DNA from: Comamonas sp. GB3 AK4-5
Lineage (GTDB): Bacteria; Pseudomonadota; Gammaproteobacteria; Burkholderiales; Burkholderiaceae_C
Direction of reading: 5' to 3'
Length of the DNA: 64,000 bases
Assembly (NCBI RefSeq): GCF_041320665.1
Contig: NZ_CP166730.1
Location: 2,790,001-2,854,000 of the forward strand
Part shown: positions 7,976 through 16,208 of the stretch, piece by piece
Position numbering within the stretch: position 1 is the stretch's first letter
Layout of the letters: the number at the start of each line of letters is the position of its first letter
Translations under genes and position numbers: made by a program
Notes under the pieces: model-generated
What the model was told of the DNA's origin: nothing
Databases searched by the model: none
The model's input: the letters and a program-made list of their open reading frames with translations, nothing else

Positions 7976-9178
7976 ATGCGAAGCCCTACCTTCATGCTGG
8001 CGGCATGGCTGGCGCTGGCCACGCTACAGGCCGAGGCGGCCGAGCGCATGCTGGTGAGCGTCCAGCATATGCTGAAAGCAGCACGCCCTTCCGAGACCAT
8101 CGCCATCCCTTGGGCAGAGGTGGTCCGGCACCTGCCCGGGGCGCAGATGCTGCAGCTGCTTGTGCGCGATGCCGACGGCCGCACCCTGCCCTACCAGGTC
8201 ACCAACGTGGCGCCGCTGGCCAAAGACCCCAAGGGCGAGGGCCAGGCCTACGGCGAGCTGATCTTCCAGCACGACTTCGCCGCCTACGAGCAGCAGGCCC
8301 GCTTCACCATCGAGAAGACCGCGACGGTTGCACCGCCGTTTCCAACCCAGACATTCGCACGCTATGTCCCCGAACGCCTCGATGACTTCGCCTGGGAGAA
8401 CGACAGAGTGGGCCACCGGACCTACGGGCCAGCGCTGGCCGAGCCTGCGCCGGCGGGCAGCGACAAGGAGGTGCTGGTGGCAAGCGGCATCGACATCTGG
8501 TTCAAGCGCGTCTCCTACCCCATCATCGATCGCTGGTACAGGAAAGGGCACTATCACAGGGACGATGGAGAAGGTCTGGACATGTACTCCGTGGGCCACA
8601 CGCGCGGCGCCGGTGGCACAGGCATCTGGAGCGGCGGCCGGCTGTTTGTCAGCCGCAACTACACGGGCTGGCATGTGATCACCAATGGTCCGATCCGAAC
8701 CGTCTTCGAGCTGCGCTACGACTCGTGGGACGCTGGCGGCGTGGCCGTCAGCGAGGTAAAGCGCTTCACCGTCGATGCGGGGCATCTGTTCGATACGGTC
8801 GACAGCATCTTCACCGCCCCAAGTTCACAGACGCTGCCGGTGGCGCTAGGCCTCAACAAAAAGCCGGCCTATGCCGCGCAAACGCCATCGATTGCCACCT
8901 ACCGCGCACCAGACACCTTGATGCAATGGGTGCGCCAGCGCAGCGCTGGCGACTTTGGCACAGCCATCATTCTTCCTGGCGCCGAGGGCTATGCGGCAGA
9001 CGCCGACAACGAGCTCATCCTCGCCAAGGCCAAGACCGGCCAGCCCTTGCGCTACCACCTCGGCGCAGCCATCAGCTGGTCTGGCGAAATCACCACGGCC
9101 ACCGCCTGGCAAGCCTATGTGCAAGCCTACCGCCAGCGCGTGGCCTCGCCGGTTCACATCGAGCTGGGCATGGAATAG
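7976..9178 (+). CDS. DUF4861 family exported protein (400 aa)
   Basis: A Sec signal peptide (about residues 1-22, ending LQAEAA) precedes a mature domain with DUF4861 landmarks: DDFAWENDRVGHRTYGPAL, IDIWFKRVSYPIIDRWYR and YHRDDGEGLDMYSVGHTRG. The family is often encoded next to GH88/GH105 hydrolases in polysaccharide-use loci, and here it follows one by 19 bases with an AAGGAG ribosome site, so the two are probably one operon. Its biochemical role is unknown; a polyuronate-related function in the periplasm is inference. Confidence 0.8.
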   Translation: MRSPTFMLAAWLALATLQAEAAERMLVSVQHMLKAARPSETIAIPWAEVVRHLPGAQMLQLLVRDADGRTLPYQVTNVAPLAKDPKGEGQAYGELIFQHDFAAYEQQARFTIEKTATVAPPFPTQTFARYVPERLDDFAWENDRVGHRTYGPALAEPAPAGSDKEVLVASGIDIWFKRVSYPIIDRWYRKGHYHRDDGEGLDMYSVGHTRGAGGTGIWSGGRLFVSRNYTGWHVITNGPIRTVFELRYDSWDAGGVAVSEVKRFTVDAGHLFDTVDSIFTAPSSQTLPVALGLNKKPAYAAQTPSIATYRAPDTLMQWVRQRSAGDFGTAIILPGAEGYAADADNELILAKAKTGQPLRYHLGAAISWSGEITTATAWQAYVQAYRQRVASPVHIELGME

Positions 9179-9297
9179 CCGGGCCCTGTGCGCCGGGCCT
9201 CAGGCGGCAGCGCCAGGCCAAGCACTACGAGCTCCATAGCAACCTCTGCTTATGTATCAAGCATTTGAGAGGGATTTCACCATCAAGCTGAGAAAAC

Positions 9298-10020
9298 TCA
9301 GCGCTCCTGCTCCGTCACCGGCGCGGCATATTCATCGCTGACCAGGGCGCCTGCGGCGATGGTCAGCACGCGCTGGCAACGTGCGGCCAGGCCGCGGTCA
9401 TGGGTGACCAGCACCAGGGTAGTGCCCTGCTCGCGGTGCAGCTCCAGCATCAGCGCCATCACGGCCTCGCCGGTGGCAAAGTCCAGGCTGCCCGTGGGCT
9501 CGTCGGCCAACAGCAGGGCCGGCCGCACCACAAAGGCCCGCGCCAGCGCCACGCGCTGCTGCTCGCCACCGGACAGCAGCTTGGGGTAGTGCTGCAGCCG
9601 CTGGCCCAGGCCCACGCGCTGCAGCATCTCGGTGGCCTGCTGGCGCGCGCCGGCCACGCCGGCCAGCTCCAGCGGCAGCATCACGTTCTCCTGCGCGGTG
9701 AGATTGCCCATGAGCTGAAAGCTCTGGAACACAAAGCCTATTTTTTGCGCCCGCAGCGCGGCCCGGGCGTCCTCATCCAGTGCGAACATGTCCTGGCCTA
9801 GCAAACGCACCGTGCCGCGCGAGGGGGTATCCAGCCCCGCCAGAATGGACAACAAGGTGCTTTTACCCGATCCCGATGCGCCGACAATGGCCACCGTCTC
9901 CCCGGCCTGCAGATTGCAGTGAATGTCGCGCAGAATATCCAGCACACCCGTGGAATCGCTGACGGATTTGTACAGATGTTGCACCTCGATCAAGGGGGTG
10001 CGGACCAGGGTCTCAGTCAT
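9298..10020 (-). CDS. YbbA/LolD-type ABC transporter ATP-binding protein
   Basis: This 240-residue ATPase has Walker A GASGSGKST, signature LSGGEQQRVALARA, Walker B LLLADEPTGSLD and the H-loop LVTHDRG. Sequence and context match YbbA, an ATPase of the MacB/LolD class that usually works with a large YbbP-type permease encoded next to it. Here the permease is missing from the vicinity; the next gene downstream on this strand is far away. The gene is divergent from the tesA-like gene with only 12 bases between start codons, as ybbA and tesA are in many proteobacteria. Confidence 0.88.
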   Translation of the reverse strand: MTETLVRTPLIEVQHLYKSVSDSTGVLDILRDIHCNLQAGETVAIVGASGSGKSTLLSILAGLDTPSRGTVRLLGQDMFALDEDARAALRAQKIGFVFQSFQLMGNLTAQENVMLPLELAGVAGARQQATEMLQRVGLGQRLQHYPKLLSGGEQQRVALARAFVVRPALLLADEPTGSLDFATGEAVMALMLELHREQGTTLVLVTHDRGLAARCQRVLTIAAGALVSDEYAAPVTEQER

Positions 10021-10032
10021 GAAAGGCTTTCA

Positions 10033-10716
10033 GTGAACGCATTGCACGTCATGCAGGGAAATCGCCGCCACTTTATCGCGCTGGCGGCCGCCATGGTGGC
10101 TGGTCACACCGCGCCGCTGCGTGCCCAGGACAAACCCAAGGGCAGCACGCTGCTGGTGCTGGGAGACTCGCTCAGCGCCGAATACGGCCTGGCGCGGGGA
10201 ACGGGTTGGGTGGCCTTGCTGGAGCAGCGGCTGGCACAGCACCAGCTACCGGTGCATGTGGCCAACGCCAGCATCAGCGGGGAAACCACGGCGGGCGGGC
10301 GCTCGCGCCTGCCCTCGCTGCTCAAACGCTACCAGCCGCACTATGTGCTGATTGCCCTGGGCAGCAACGATGCGCTGCGCGGTCTGTCACTGTCCAGCAC
10401 GACCGAGAATCTGCGTTTGATGCTCCAGGCCTGCCAGGAAAGCGGCGCCCAGCGTCTGCTGGTGGGCATGCAGATGCCGCCCAACTATGGCGCAGCCTAT
10501 GCCCGCGACTTTGCGCAGATGTTTGACACCGTGGCCCAGGAAACGCGCACGGCGCTGGTGCCTTTTCTGCTCAAGGGGGTAGCCGATGCCCCCAATGCTG
10601 TCAGCCTGTTTCAGGCCGACCGGCTGCATCCCAATGCCCAGGCCCAGCCGCAGATGCTGGACAACGTCTGGCCGGCGCTGGCCAAAGTGCTGAACGCACG
10701 TCCAGCCAAGGCCTAG
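10033..10716 (+). CDS. tesA: TesA-like arylesterase/lysophospholipase (SGNH hydrolase), exported
   Basis: SGNH-family blocks are clear: catalytic Ser in LVLGDSLSAEYGL, Gly in SISGETTAGG, Asn in IALGSNDALRG, and the Asp/His pair in QADRLHPNAQAQ. TesA hydrolyses acyl esters and thioesters in the periplasm. The N-terminus contains RRHFIALAAAMVAG, a signal peptide with a twin-Arg motif resembling Tat signals, with likely cleavage after PLRA. GTG at 10033 is chosen because GAAAGG lies 6 bases upstream; ATG at 10051 is the alternative. It diverges from the YbbA gene. Confidence 0.85.
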   Translation: MNALHVMQGNRRHFIALAAAMVAGHTAPLRAQDKPKGSTLLVLGDSLSAEYGLARGTGWVALLEQRLAQHQLPVHVANASISGETTAGGRSRLPSLLKRYQPHYVLIALGSNDALRGLSLSSTTENLRLMLQACQESGAQRLLVGMQMPPNYGAAYARDFAQMFDTVAQETRTALVPFLLKGVADAPNAVSLFQADRLHPNAQAQPQMLDNVWPALAKVLNARPAKA

Positions 10717-10731
10717 CCTGGGAATAGGGCT

Positions 10732-10929
10732 TTACTGCGGATTCGCCCCGCCGCCCTGCGCAGCCCCGGGGCCGGCTTCCGGCGCCCCATTTTGCGGCTC
10801 GTGCCCTGCAGCGGAGGCAGATTCAGGGTGCAGCTTGCGCTGCTCGCGCTCACGAACCTTTTCTTCCTTCTTTTTCTTCTTGGCCAGTTCGCGTTGACGT
10901 TTTTCGTATCCGTAGTTAGGTGTTGCCAA
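10732..10929 (-). CDS. Small Lys/Glu-rich hypothetical protein (65 aa)
   Basis: The frame reads ATPNYGYEKRQRELAKKKKK and then an acidic/basic helix followed by a Pro/Gly/Ala-rich tail ending GGGANPQ. I recall small proteins beginning MATPNYGYEKRQ in Burkholderiales, which points to the TTG at 10929 as the start; GGAG lies 10 bases upstream. The charged part is likely a single helix or coiled coil. Function is unknown. Its end faces the end of tesA only 15 bases away. Confidence 0.6.
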   Translation of the reverse strand: MATPNYGYEKRQRELAKKKKKEEKVREREQRKLHPESASAAGHEPQNGAPEAGPGAAQGGGANPQ

Positions 10930-10997
10930 TGTGATCAAGCTCCATAGAAAGTGAGGGAAGCCCCCATCGTGCACCAAATCCCCTCTGAACGCGCGTT

Positions 10998-11849
10998 TCA
11001 CACCGAATCCACAGCTTGCGGTGCTGTTATAGCGGCCGACAAAGGCGGCGGCTGCACCGCACTGCGGTAGGCATGCCAGCTGGCGCAGCCCAGCAGCGGG
11101 CCTACCGCCACCAGGGGCAGGCCCCAGAGCAGCAAAAAACTCAGCGCCACCAGCGCGGCAATCAGCACACCCCACAGCAGCATTACGCCTGGCTGGCCCA
11201 GGACCACGCGCAAGCTGGTGAGAGCCGCCGTGAGCGCATCCGTGCCCTGGTCCAGCATCATGGGCATGGACACGGCCGTGGCGCCATACACCAGCAGGGC
11301 AAACACCATTCCCACGACCAGATAGACCGCGATGAATTCCCAGTTCTCCGGCCGGAAGATGGCCTGCAGCACGCCCGTGGTGGAGGGCATACCCGTTTCG
11401 AAAAACACCGCAAACACCACCAGCGAAGCCCTGCCCCACAGCAGCTCCAGCACCATCAGCACAAGGACCAGCATGCCCATGCCACCCAGGTTGCGGTCCC
11501 ATGCGGTGATGGAACGCCCCAGCGCCGCGCCCTGCCCCTGTTCCAGCCGGCGGCTGGTGTCATACAGGCCCATGGCCAGAAAAGGCCCCAGCAACAGACA
11601 GCCGCTGGCCATGGACATCACGTATTCCGGGCTGGCCCTGAACACCCAGGCCACCATCAGCGCCATGCCCCAAAAGCACAGGCCATAGAACAGGGCCACA
11701 CCCCAGGCCCGGGCCACATCGCGCGCCCCCATGACCAGCCAGCGCCAGGGATCACTCCAGCGCAGCACGCACAGCTGCACGCCCGCAGGCGTTTCAGGAG
11801 CCCCAGGCGCTGTGGCTTGCGGCGACGGTGTGACAGGTGTGTCCGGCAT
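10998..11849 (-). CDS. DUF2189 family integral membrane protein (283 aa)
   Basis: After a Pro/Ala-rich N-terminus, the protein shows WRWLVMGARDVARAWGVALF and six hydrophobic segments typical of DUF2189 proteins. These span about 55-75, 80-100, 125-150, 175-200, 215-240 and 240-260. No enzymatic motif is visible, so function is unknown. The gene is on the minus strand and is not closely linked to others; the PepSY gene is transcribed divergently about 210 bases away. Confidence 0.8.
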   Translation of the reverse strand: MPDTPVTPSPQATAPGAPETPAGVQLCVLRWSDPWRWLVMGARDVARAWGVALFYGLCFWGMALMVAWVFRASPEYVMSMASGCLLLGPFLAMGLYDTSRRLEQGQGAALGRSITAWDRNLGGMGMLVLVLMVLELLWGRASLVVFAVFFETGMPSTTGVLQAIFRPENWEFIAVYLVVGMVFALLVYGATAVSMPMMLDQGTDALTAALTSLRVVLGQPGVMLLWGVLIAALVALSFLLLWGLPLVAVGPLLGCASWHAYRSAVQPPPLSAAITAPQAVDSV

Positions 11850-12061
11850 GGCGCAACTCCCGTATATGGAGCTGACGTATCCGCGGCCCTTGCGCTACTC
11901 CTTCGGACACGCCCAGCTCGGCGCAGCCTAACAGCCCAGCTCCCAGACCCGCCCAAGGAAAACACGGAGTCCATGCAGGCTCGCGGCCTGGGCTGACAAA
12001 AGGCCTGTCGCGCTGCAGCTCACAATGGCCGGTGTTCCCCTCTGTTTCCAAGGAGTTTTTG

Positions 12062-12589
12062 ATGCGTCCATCCCTTCGCCTGAGCGCCCTGTCACTGGCC
12101 CTGGCTGCCATGAGCAGTCTGGCCATGGCCAAATCCCCAGCCGAGTGGCAGCAGCTGGTGGCCCAGTCCAAGCTGACGCTGAACCAGGCCATCGTGCAAG
12201 CCACCCAGGCCGTACCCGGCACGGTGATCGATGCGGAGCTGGACGATGGCGACCTGCAAGCACCCCACTATGCAGTCGAAATCATCACCCCGGCGGGAGA
12301 AAGTGTGGAGGTCAAAGTGGATGCGGTCAGCGGCCAAGCCGGCCCAGCCAAGCATGATGGCAAGGCCAAGAACAAGGATATGCAACGCCTGAAAGCGGCC
12401 AAGACCAGCATGCAGCAAGCCATCGAAGCGGCCACGGCCCATACGCCGGGCACGGCAGTGGGGGCCGAGCTGGACAACCACTGGGGCACCACCAGCTACC
12501 AGGTGAATGTGCTGCAGGCCGACGGCCAGATGATGGAGGTGAAGATCAACGCCGCCAATGCGCAGGTGCTGCGCGCCAAGCGCGACTAA
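12062..12589 (+). CDS. Exported protein with two PepSY domains (175 aa)
   Basis: MRPSLRLSALSLALAAMSSL is a Sec signal peptide with probable cleavage after SLAMA. The mature part consists of two homologous units: KLTLNQAIVQATQAVPGTVI with its YAVEIITPAGESVEVKVDAV, then KTSMQQAIEAATAHTPGTAV with YQVNVLQADGQMMEVKINAA. Each matches the PepSY fold, known as a propeptide-like inhibitor or ligand module. The duplication suggests internal gene doubling. AAGGAG before ATG 12062 fixes the start. A periplasmic regulatory or metal-linked role is possible but unproven. Confidence 0.85.
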   Translation: MRPSLRLSALSLALAAMSSLAMAKSPAEWQQLVAQSKLTLNQAIVQATQAVPGTVIDAELDDGDLQAPHYAVEIITPAGESVEVKVDAVSGQAGPAKHDGKAKNKDMQRLKAAKTSMQQAIEAATAHTPGTAVGAELDNHWGTTSYQVNVLQADGQMMEVKINAANAQVLRAKRD

Positions 12590-12634
12590 GTCCGGCCTGC
12601 TCGCCGCTCGGCAACCCGCTCTGCCCTTTCCCTG

Positions 12635-12658
12635 ACACCGGCTTGGCCGGTGTTTTTC
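12635..12658 (+). terminator. Rho-independent terminator after the PepSY gene
   Basis: Stem ACACCGGC / GCCGGTGT with a 3-nt loop is followed by a run of T residues, 46 bases after the stop codon. Confidence 0.85.
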
Positions 12659-12756
12659 TTTGACGCTATCAAATATAGAGCATTCATAGCTTACCAGCCA
12701 TGCGCAATCTGGCATTTCGATGAGAAAACGCCAGATCTGGAGCCTTTGCAGAACGC

Positions 12757-13806
12757 CTAGGCCTGCGCCAGCATCTGTGCGGCCACCGCATCGATGCCGC
12801 TTCCCGTCAAATCGCCGCTTTCCACCACCTGGCGCTGTGCCCAGTGGTTGAAATGCTTGGCCTGCGAGCGCGCGTATTGTGGGTCGTAGTGCAGCTGCAT
12901 CAGCTCGTCGAACAGCAGCGGCAATGCGCCCTCCTGCGCCCACTGCTGCCAGCGCGTCACCCGCTCCCGGCCCTGCAGCTCCTTGAGATAGCCCAGCTTG
13001 TGGGCCAGGCCTTCGGCGTCGTCGCCCAGATAGGCATAGTCCTGCAGCAAAAAGGCCAGCCGCGCCGCATGCGTGGCGCGCAGCTCCACCACCGGCGACA
13101 GGCGCATATGCTCCACCAGCCCCAGCGGCAGGGCGATGCGGCCTATCTTGGGGCTCTCACCCTCCACATACACCGGCCGCGACAGATCCAGCTGTGCCAG
13201 CTGGGCATGCAGCAAGGTGTCGAAATGCTTTTGGCTGGGCTGCTCCACACCGGGCAAGCCCCCCAGCAGCGAGCCCTTGTGTTGGGCCAGCCCTTCCAGG
13301 TCCAGCACCTGGGCGCCTTGCTGCTGCAAGGCATGCAGCACGCGGGTCTTGGCGCTGCCGGTGGCGCCGCACAGCACACGCAGCTGCAGCTGGGGCACCA
13401 AGGCCTCCAGTTGCTCAATCACATGGCCGCGAAAAGCCTTGTAGCCGCCGGCCAGTTGCTGGGCGCCCCAGCCCACCAGGCGCAGCCAGGTGACCATGGA
13501 GCCGCTGCGCAGCCCCCCGCGCCAGCAGTACACCAGGGGCTTCCAGTTCGCGGGCTTGTCGCTGAAGGTGTCGTGCAAATGGCGCGCCAGATTCGCCGCC
13601 ACCATGGCCGCGCCCAGGCGTTTGGCCTCGAAGGGGCTGACCTGCTTGTAGATGGTGCCTATCTGAGCCCGCTCTTCGTTGCTCAGTACCGGGCAGTTGA
13701 TGGCGCCGGGAATATGGTCCAGCGCGAATTCCGCCGGCGTGCGCGCGTCGATCAGGGTGGTGTATTGCGCGATATCGTTCACGCGGACGGGTTGGCGATG
13801 GGACAC
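12757..13806 (-). CDS. mnmH: tRNA 2-selenouridine/geranyl-2-thiouridine synthase MnmH (SelU)
   Basis: MnmH converts wobble 2-thiouridine of certain tRNAs to 2-selenouridine via a geranylated intermediate. An N-terminal rhodanese domain (LIDARTPAEFALDHIPGA) contains catalytic Cys in YCWRGGLRSGS. It is followed by a P-loop NTPase-like domain with GATGSAKTRVL and the family blocks LDLEGLAQHKGSLLGGLPG and VEGESPKIGRIALP. GTG at 13806 gives 349 residues, close to the E. coli length; the frame stays open to ATG 13923, adding 39 poorly conserved residues, so the start is uncertain. The selenophosphate synthetase gene is not in the window. Confidence 0.9.
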   Translation of the reverse strand: MSHRQPVRVNDIAQYTTLIDARTPAEFALDHIPGAINCPVLSNEERAQIGTIYKQVSPFEAKRLGAAMVAANLARHLHDTFSDKPANWKPLVYCWRGGLRSGSMVTWLRLVGWGAQQLAGGYKAFRGHVIEQLEALVPQLQLRVLCGATGSAKTRVLHALQQQGAQVLDLEGLAQHKGSLLGGLPGVEQPSQKHFDTLLHAQLAQLDLSRPVYVEGESPKIGRIALPLGLVEHMRLSPVVELRATHAARLAFLLQDYAYLGDDAEGLAHKLGYLKELQGRERVTRWQQWAQEGALPLLFDELMQLHYDPQYARSQAKHFNHWAQRQVVESGDLTGSGIDAVAAQMLAQA

Positions 13807-14082
13807 GGTATGTGGCAGAGCGATCAGGTCATCAGCAAGTACCCGGCATGGCAGGCCCGCGACATTCACCACAGTGCCCGCCCCACCGGTACGGCACAAG
13901 GAGTCGATCGAGCCTCGATACAACGCCAGCAGCCAGTTGCCCGCTGCCGCCTTGTCTCAGAACATATGCATGCTCCAAGGCGAAATTGTGGCATGTCTAG
14001 CCGCCGCAGCGCAGGGAGTGCGCACCATACCCGTGTGCCGGGCTACGCCACATGCACCCCGCTGCTCCGGTCAGCCCTCCTG

Positions 14083-14808
14083 TCAGCGCACCGGCAGAAA
14101 CTGCAGAAAAGGACCAGCAATCAGGCTTTGCCCATAGCCAATGGCAGAGCGGCGGTAGCGCTCCGTGGCGTAGCTGGCCAGCAGGTCCAGGCGCCCGATG
14201 ATCTTGCCCATCTCCCGCTCGAAGCTGAGGTTCTGCCCCTGCCCATCCAACTGGTTGGACAGCAGCAGCGGCCTGCCGTCCGCGCCCTGGCGGGTGTTCA
14301 AAATCCAGTTGGCAATCTCCAGATTGCGCGCCGCGTTGTAGAGATGCTGCGGCTCCAGACTATCGACCAGGGTGAAGCGGACCTTGCCTGCATGGGCCGC
14401 AATGATGGTGTCGGCCGCAGCATAGATGAAGGCTGCCACGCGGTCGCCCACAAAATGGGGCTGCAAAGCCAGTGACAGGGCCGCCACATCGCGCTGCCCT
14501 TGCAGATCGGACCAGGCCTGGCGCTCCAGCACCGCAATGCGCAAATAGGTCAGCGCCTCTTGCCGGCTGTGGGCGCTTTTCTTCCATTCGGCAGGGTTGC
14601 GCTGGTAGAGCTTGTCCGCAATCCGCCACAGGCTGTCCAGGTTGTCGCGCATGGCCAGCGTGGCCATGCGGTTGCTGTCCGACTGCCACATCTCCCCGGA
14701 AGAAAAACCCTCCCCCTGCACAGTCCCATGCGGCCCTCCTGGGCTGGAGCAGCCCATCGCGGCCAGCAGCAACCCCAGCACCGCCATGCACACCGCTGCA
14801 CACCGCAT
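14083..14808 (-). CDS. Hypothetical lipoprotein (about 241 aa)
   Basis: The N-terminus MRCAAVCMAVLGLLLAAMGC is a lipoprotein-type signal with the modified Cys at the end, so the protein is probably membrane-anchored. The mature part is largely helical (DNLDSLWRIADKLYQRNPAE and NAARNLEIANWILNTRQ) without recognised catalytic residues. The frame extends upstream to 14874, but ATG 14808 gives the sensible signal peptide. I do not recognise the family. It stands alone on the minus strand beyond mnmH. Confidence 0.6.
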   Translation of the reverse strand: MRCAAVCMAVLGLLLAAMGCSSPGGPHGTVQGEGFSSGEMWQSDSNRMATLAMRDNLDSLWRIADKLYQRNPAEWKKSAHSRQEALTYLRIAVLERQAWSDLQGQRDVAALSLALQPHFVGDRVAAFIYAAADTIIAAHAGKVRFTLVDSLEPQHLYNAARNLEIANWILNTRQGADGRPLLLSNQLDGQGQNLSFEREMGKIIGRLDLLASYATERYRRSAIGYGQSLIAGPFLQFLPVR

Positions 14809-15302
14809 CGCCTGTTTCGCTCTACCCACCCTGTCCTCCTGACGCACCCCCCGGCGCAGCGTCTGCCAGCCCAAGCCTCATATTGCACTCCCTGCAGAAA
14901 TCAGCATCGATCACACCACAGGTCCCCACGGGATTTATCCCTTCACACAGTTTTGAACAGGATTTCGGAAGGGAATAAGAGCCGCTCACACGACCCAGAA
15001 AATCGAAGATTTGCGTTTGAGACAAGGCGCGAAGTCGCCGGCAGTACAAAGGTACGACAAGACGAAGCAACGACGTATCAAGGGATGTGTGGGAGCGGGT
15101 CTAAGCAGGCATCCGCCAGACAGGCTCTGGCCCGCATGCCCCCACCTCCCGAACATGCTGCCCTGTTGGTACAAAAGTTGGTACGAGAAGGCCTAGCCCC
15201 CATGAACATCGTGATTTCGGGAAACCAATCGGCTCCTCTAAAAAATACCGAGTCCTGGACCCAAACTACGCAAAAATCTACGCCGTTTATCTCCCAGTGA
15301 AA
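14809..15302. other. Non-coding stretch without a supported gene
   Basis: No frame here looks like a real gene. Positions about 15011-15085 contain a low-symmetry repeat-like block (GAGACAAGGCGCGAAGTCGC and onward, through TACAAAGGTACGACAAGACG). It resembles dispersed intergenic dyads seen in proteobacteria, but I see no second copy in this window. Confidence 0.4.
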
Positions 15303-15339
15303 TAAAAAACAACCCCGGCACCAATCACATACCGGGGTT
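15303..15339 (-). terminator. Rho-independent terminator of the tRNA-like gene
   Basis: Read on the minus strand, AACCCCGG and CCGGGGTT form an 8-bp stem around a 13-nt loop, followed by GTTTTTTATT. It lies 26 bases past the 3' end of the tRNA-like gene, so that gene is an independent transcription unit. Confidence 0.85.
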
Positions 15340-15364
15340 ACTTCCTTACAGATGTGGCGCACAC

Positions 15365-15460
15365 AAGGAACGGCAGGATTCGAACCTGCGAGGTCATCTA
15401 TTGATGCCCGCGCAGTCCCGTATGGGCGCTGCGCCCATTAAGCCGCTCTGGCACGTTCCT
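15365..15460 (-). tRNA. tRNA-like gene, type II architecture, anticodon undetermined (possible pseudo-tRNA)
   Basis: On the minus strand AGGAACG (15460-15454) pairs fully with CGTTCCT (15372-15366) as a 7-bp acceptor stem. GCAGG-TTCGAAT-CCTGC is a perfect T arm. TGCCAGAGCGGCTTAATGG resembles the D arm of Ser/Tyr tRNAs. GGGCATC-AATA-GATGACC forms a long variable arm, as in Ser, Leu and Tyr tRNAs. The anticodon stem CGCAG/CTGCG, however, encloses 13 nt that can pair further as CCC/GGG, leaving the tetraloop ATAC, so no normal 7-nt anticodon loop or anticodon is evident. CCA is not encoded. A terminator follows. Confidence 0.6.
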
Positions 15461-16208
15461 GTGAGCAGTGTATCGAAGCAAGCTAGGCCCAATGTGGGTG
15501 GCTATTTGCAGCCCACCCAAAAAAATCCCCGGCCACACCTTCCACATCAGCTGCATGCCGATCAACCTGACGCGAGAGCTCTCCAGCACCATTCGACCAT
15601 CGCACACTTTCCGGATGCTCTGTACCACCATGCTCTGCCTCGTTGCCGGCGTCAGGCCCAGACAGCGCCGCTGGCTTGCTGCAATGCCAGACGTGCGCCA
15701 GATGCGGTCGTGGCGTTCTGCGCAGAGCAACCAACATGGCTACCCCTTTGCAGCGGCCATGTTGCCAGAACTGCCTGCAACACCTCTCGGCCATGGCGCA
15801 AGAGGCATTTGTTTTTAAGCAGCCAATCATCCGGGATGCGGCACCTATGGAGCTGCTAGGACGAAGGCCTTTATCGCCATGTTTTGCAGAAAATGCCCGC
15901 TGGCTTAGCAACGACCACACACCGGCAGCAACTGCTGCACTGGTGGCTTGAATGCAAGCATCCTGGGGCCTGAGCACAGCACTCGGCCTACCCTTATTTT
16001 TCAGGCTATCGCAGACAATTTATTGCAATGCACCTCCAGAATCACCCGGCCAGCAATGCAAAAAGCGTAGTTTATTTATCAAATAAAGCCTGGTTTGGGA
16101 CACTCTGCAAGTGCAATTCAAATTATAGGAATAGTCTTATTTATTATTATTTTTCAAGCCATAAAATTAATAAATTATTGGCCAATTAGCATCGCGATGA
16201 GGATAGTA
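15461..16208. other. About 750 bases with no supported gene; one AT palindrome
   Basis: Several frames are open here but none has convincing codon use, start site or recognisable similarity, so the stretch may be decayed DNA. GC falls sharply from about 16000 onward. TTTATTT-ATC-AAATAAA (16071-16087) is a perfect palindrome about 120 bases upstream of the fimbrial gene and could be an operator or promoter element. Confidence 0.5.
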
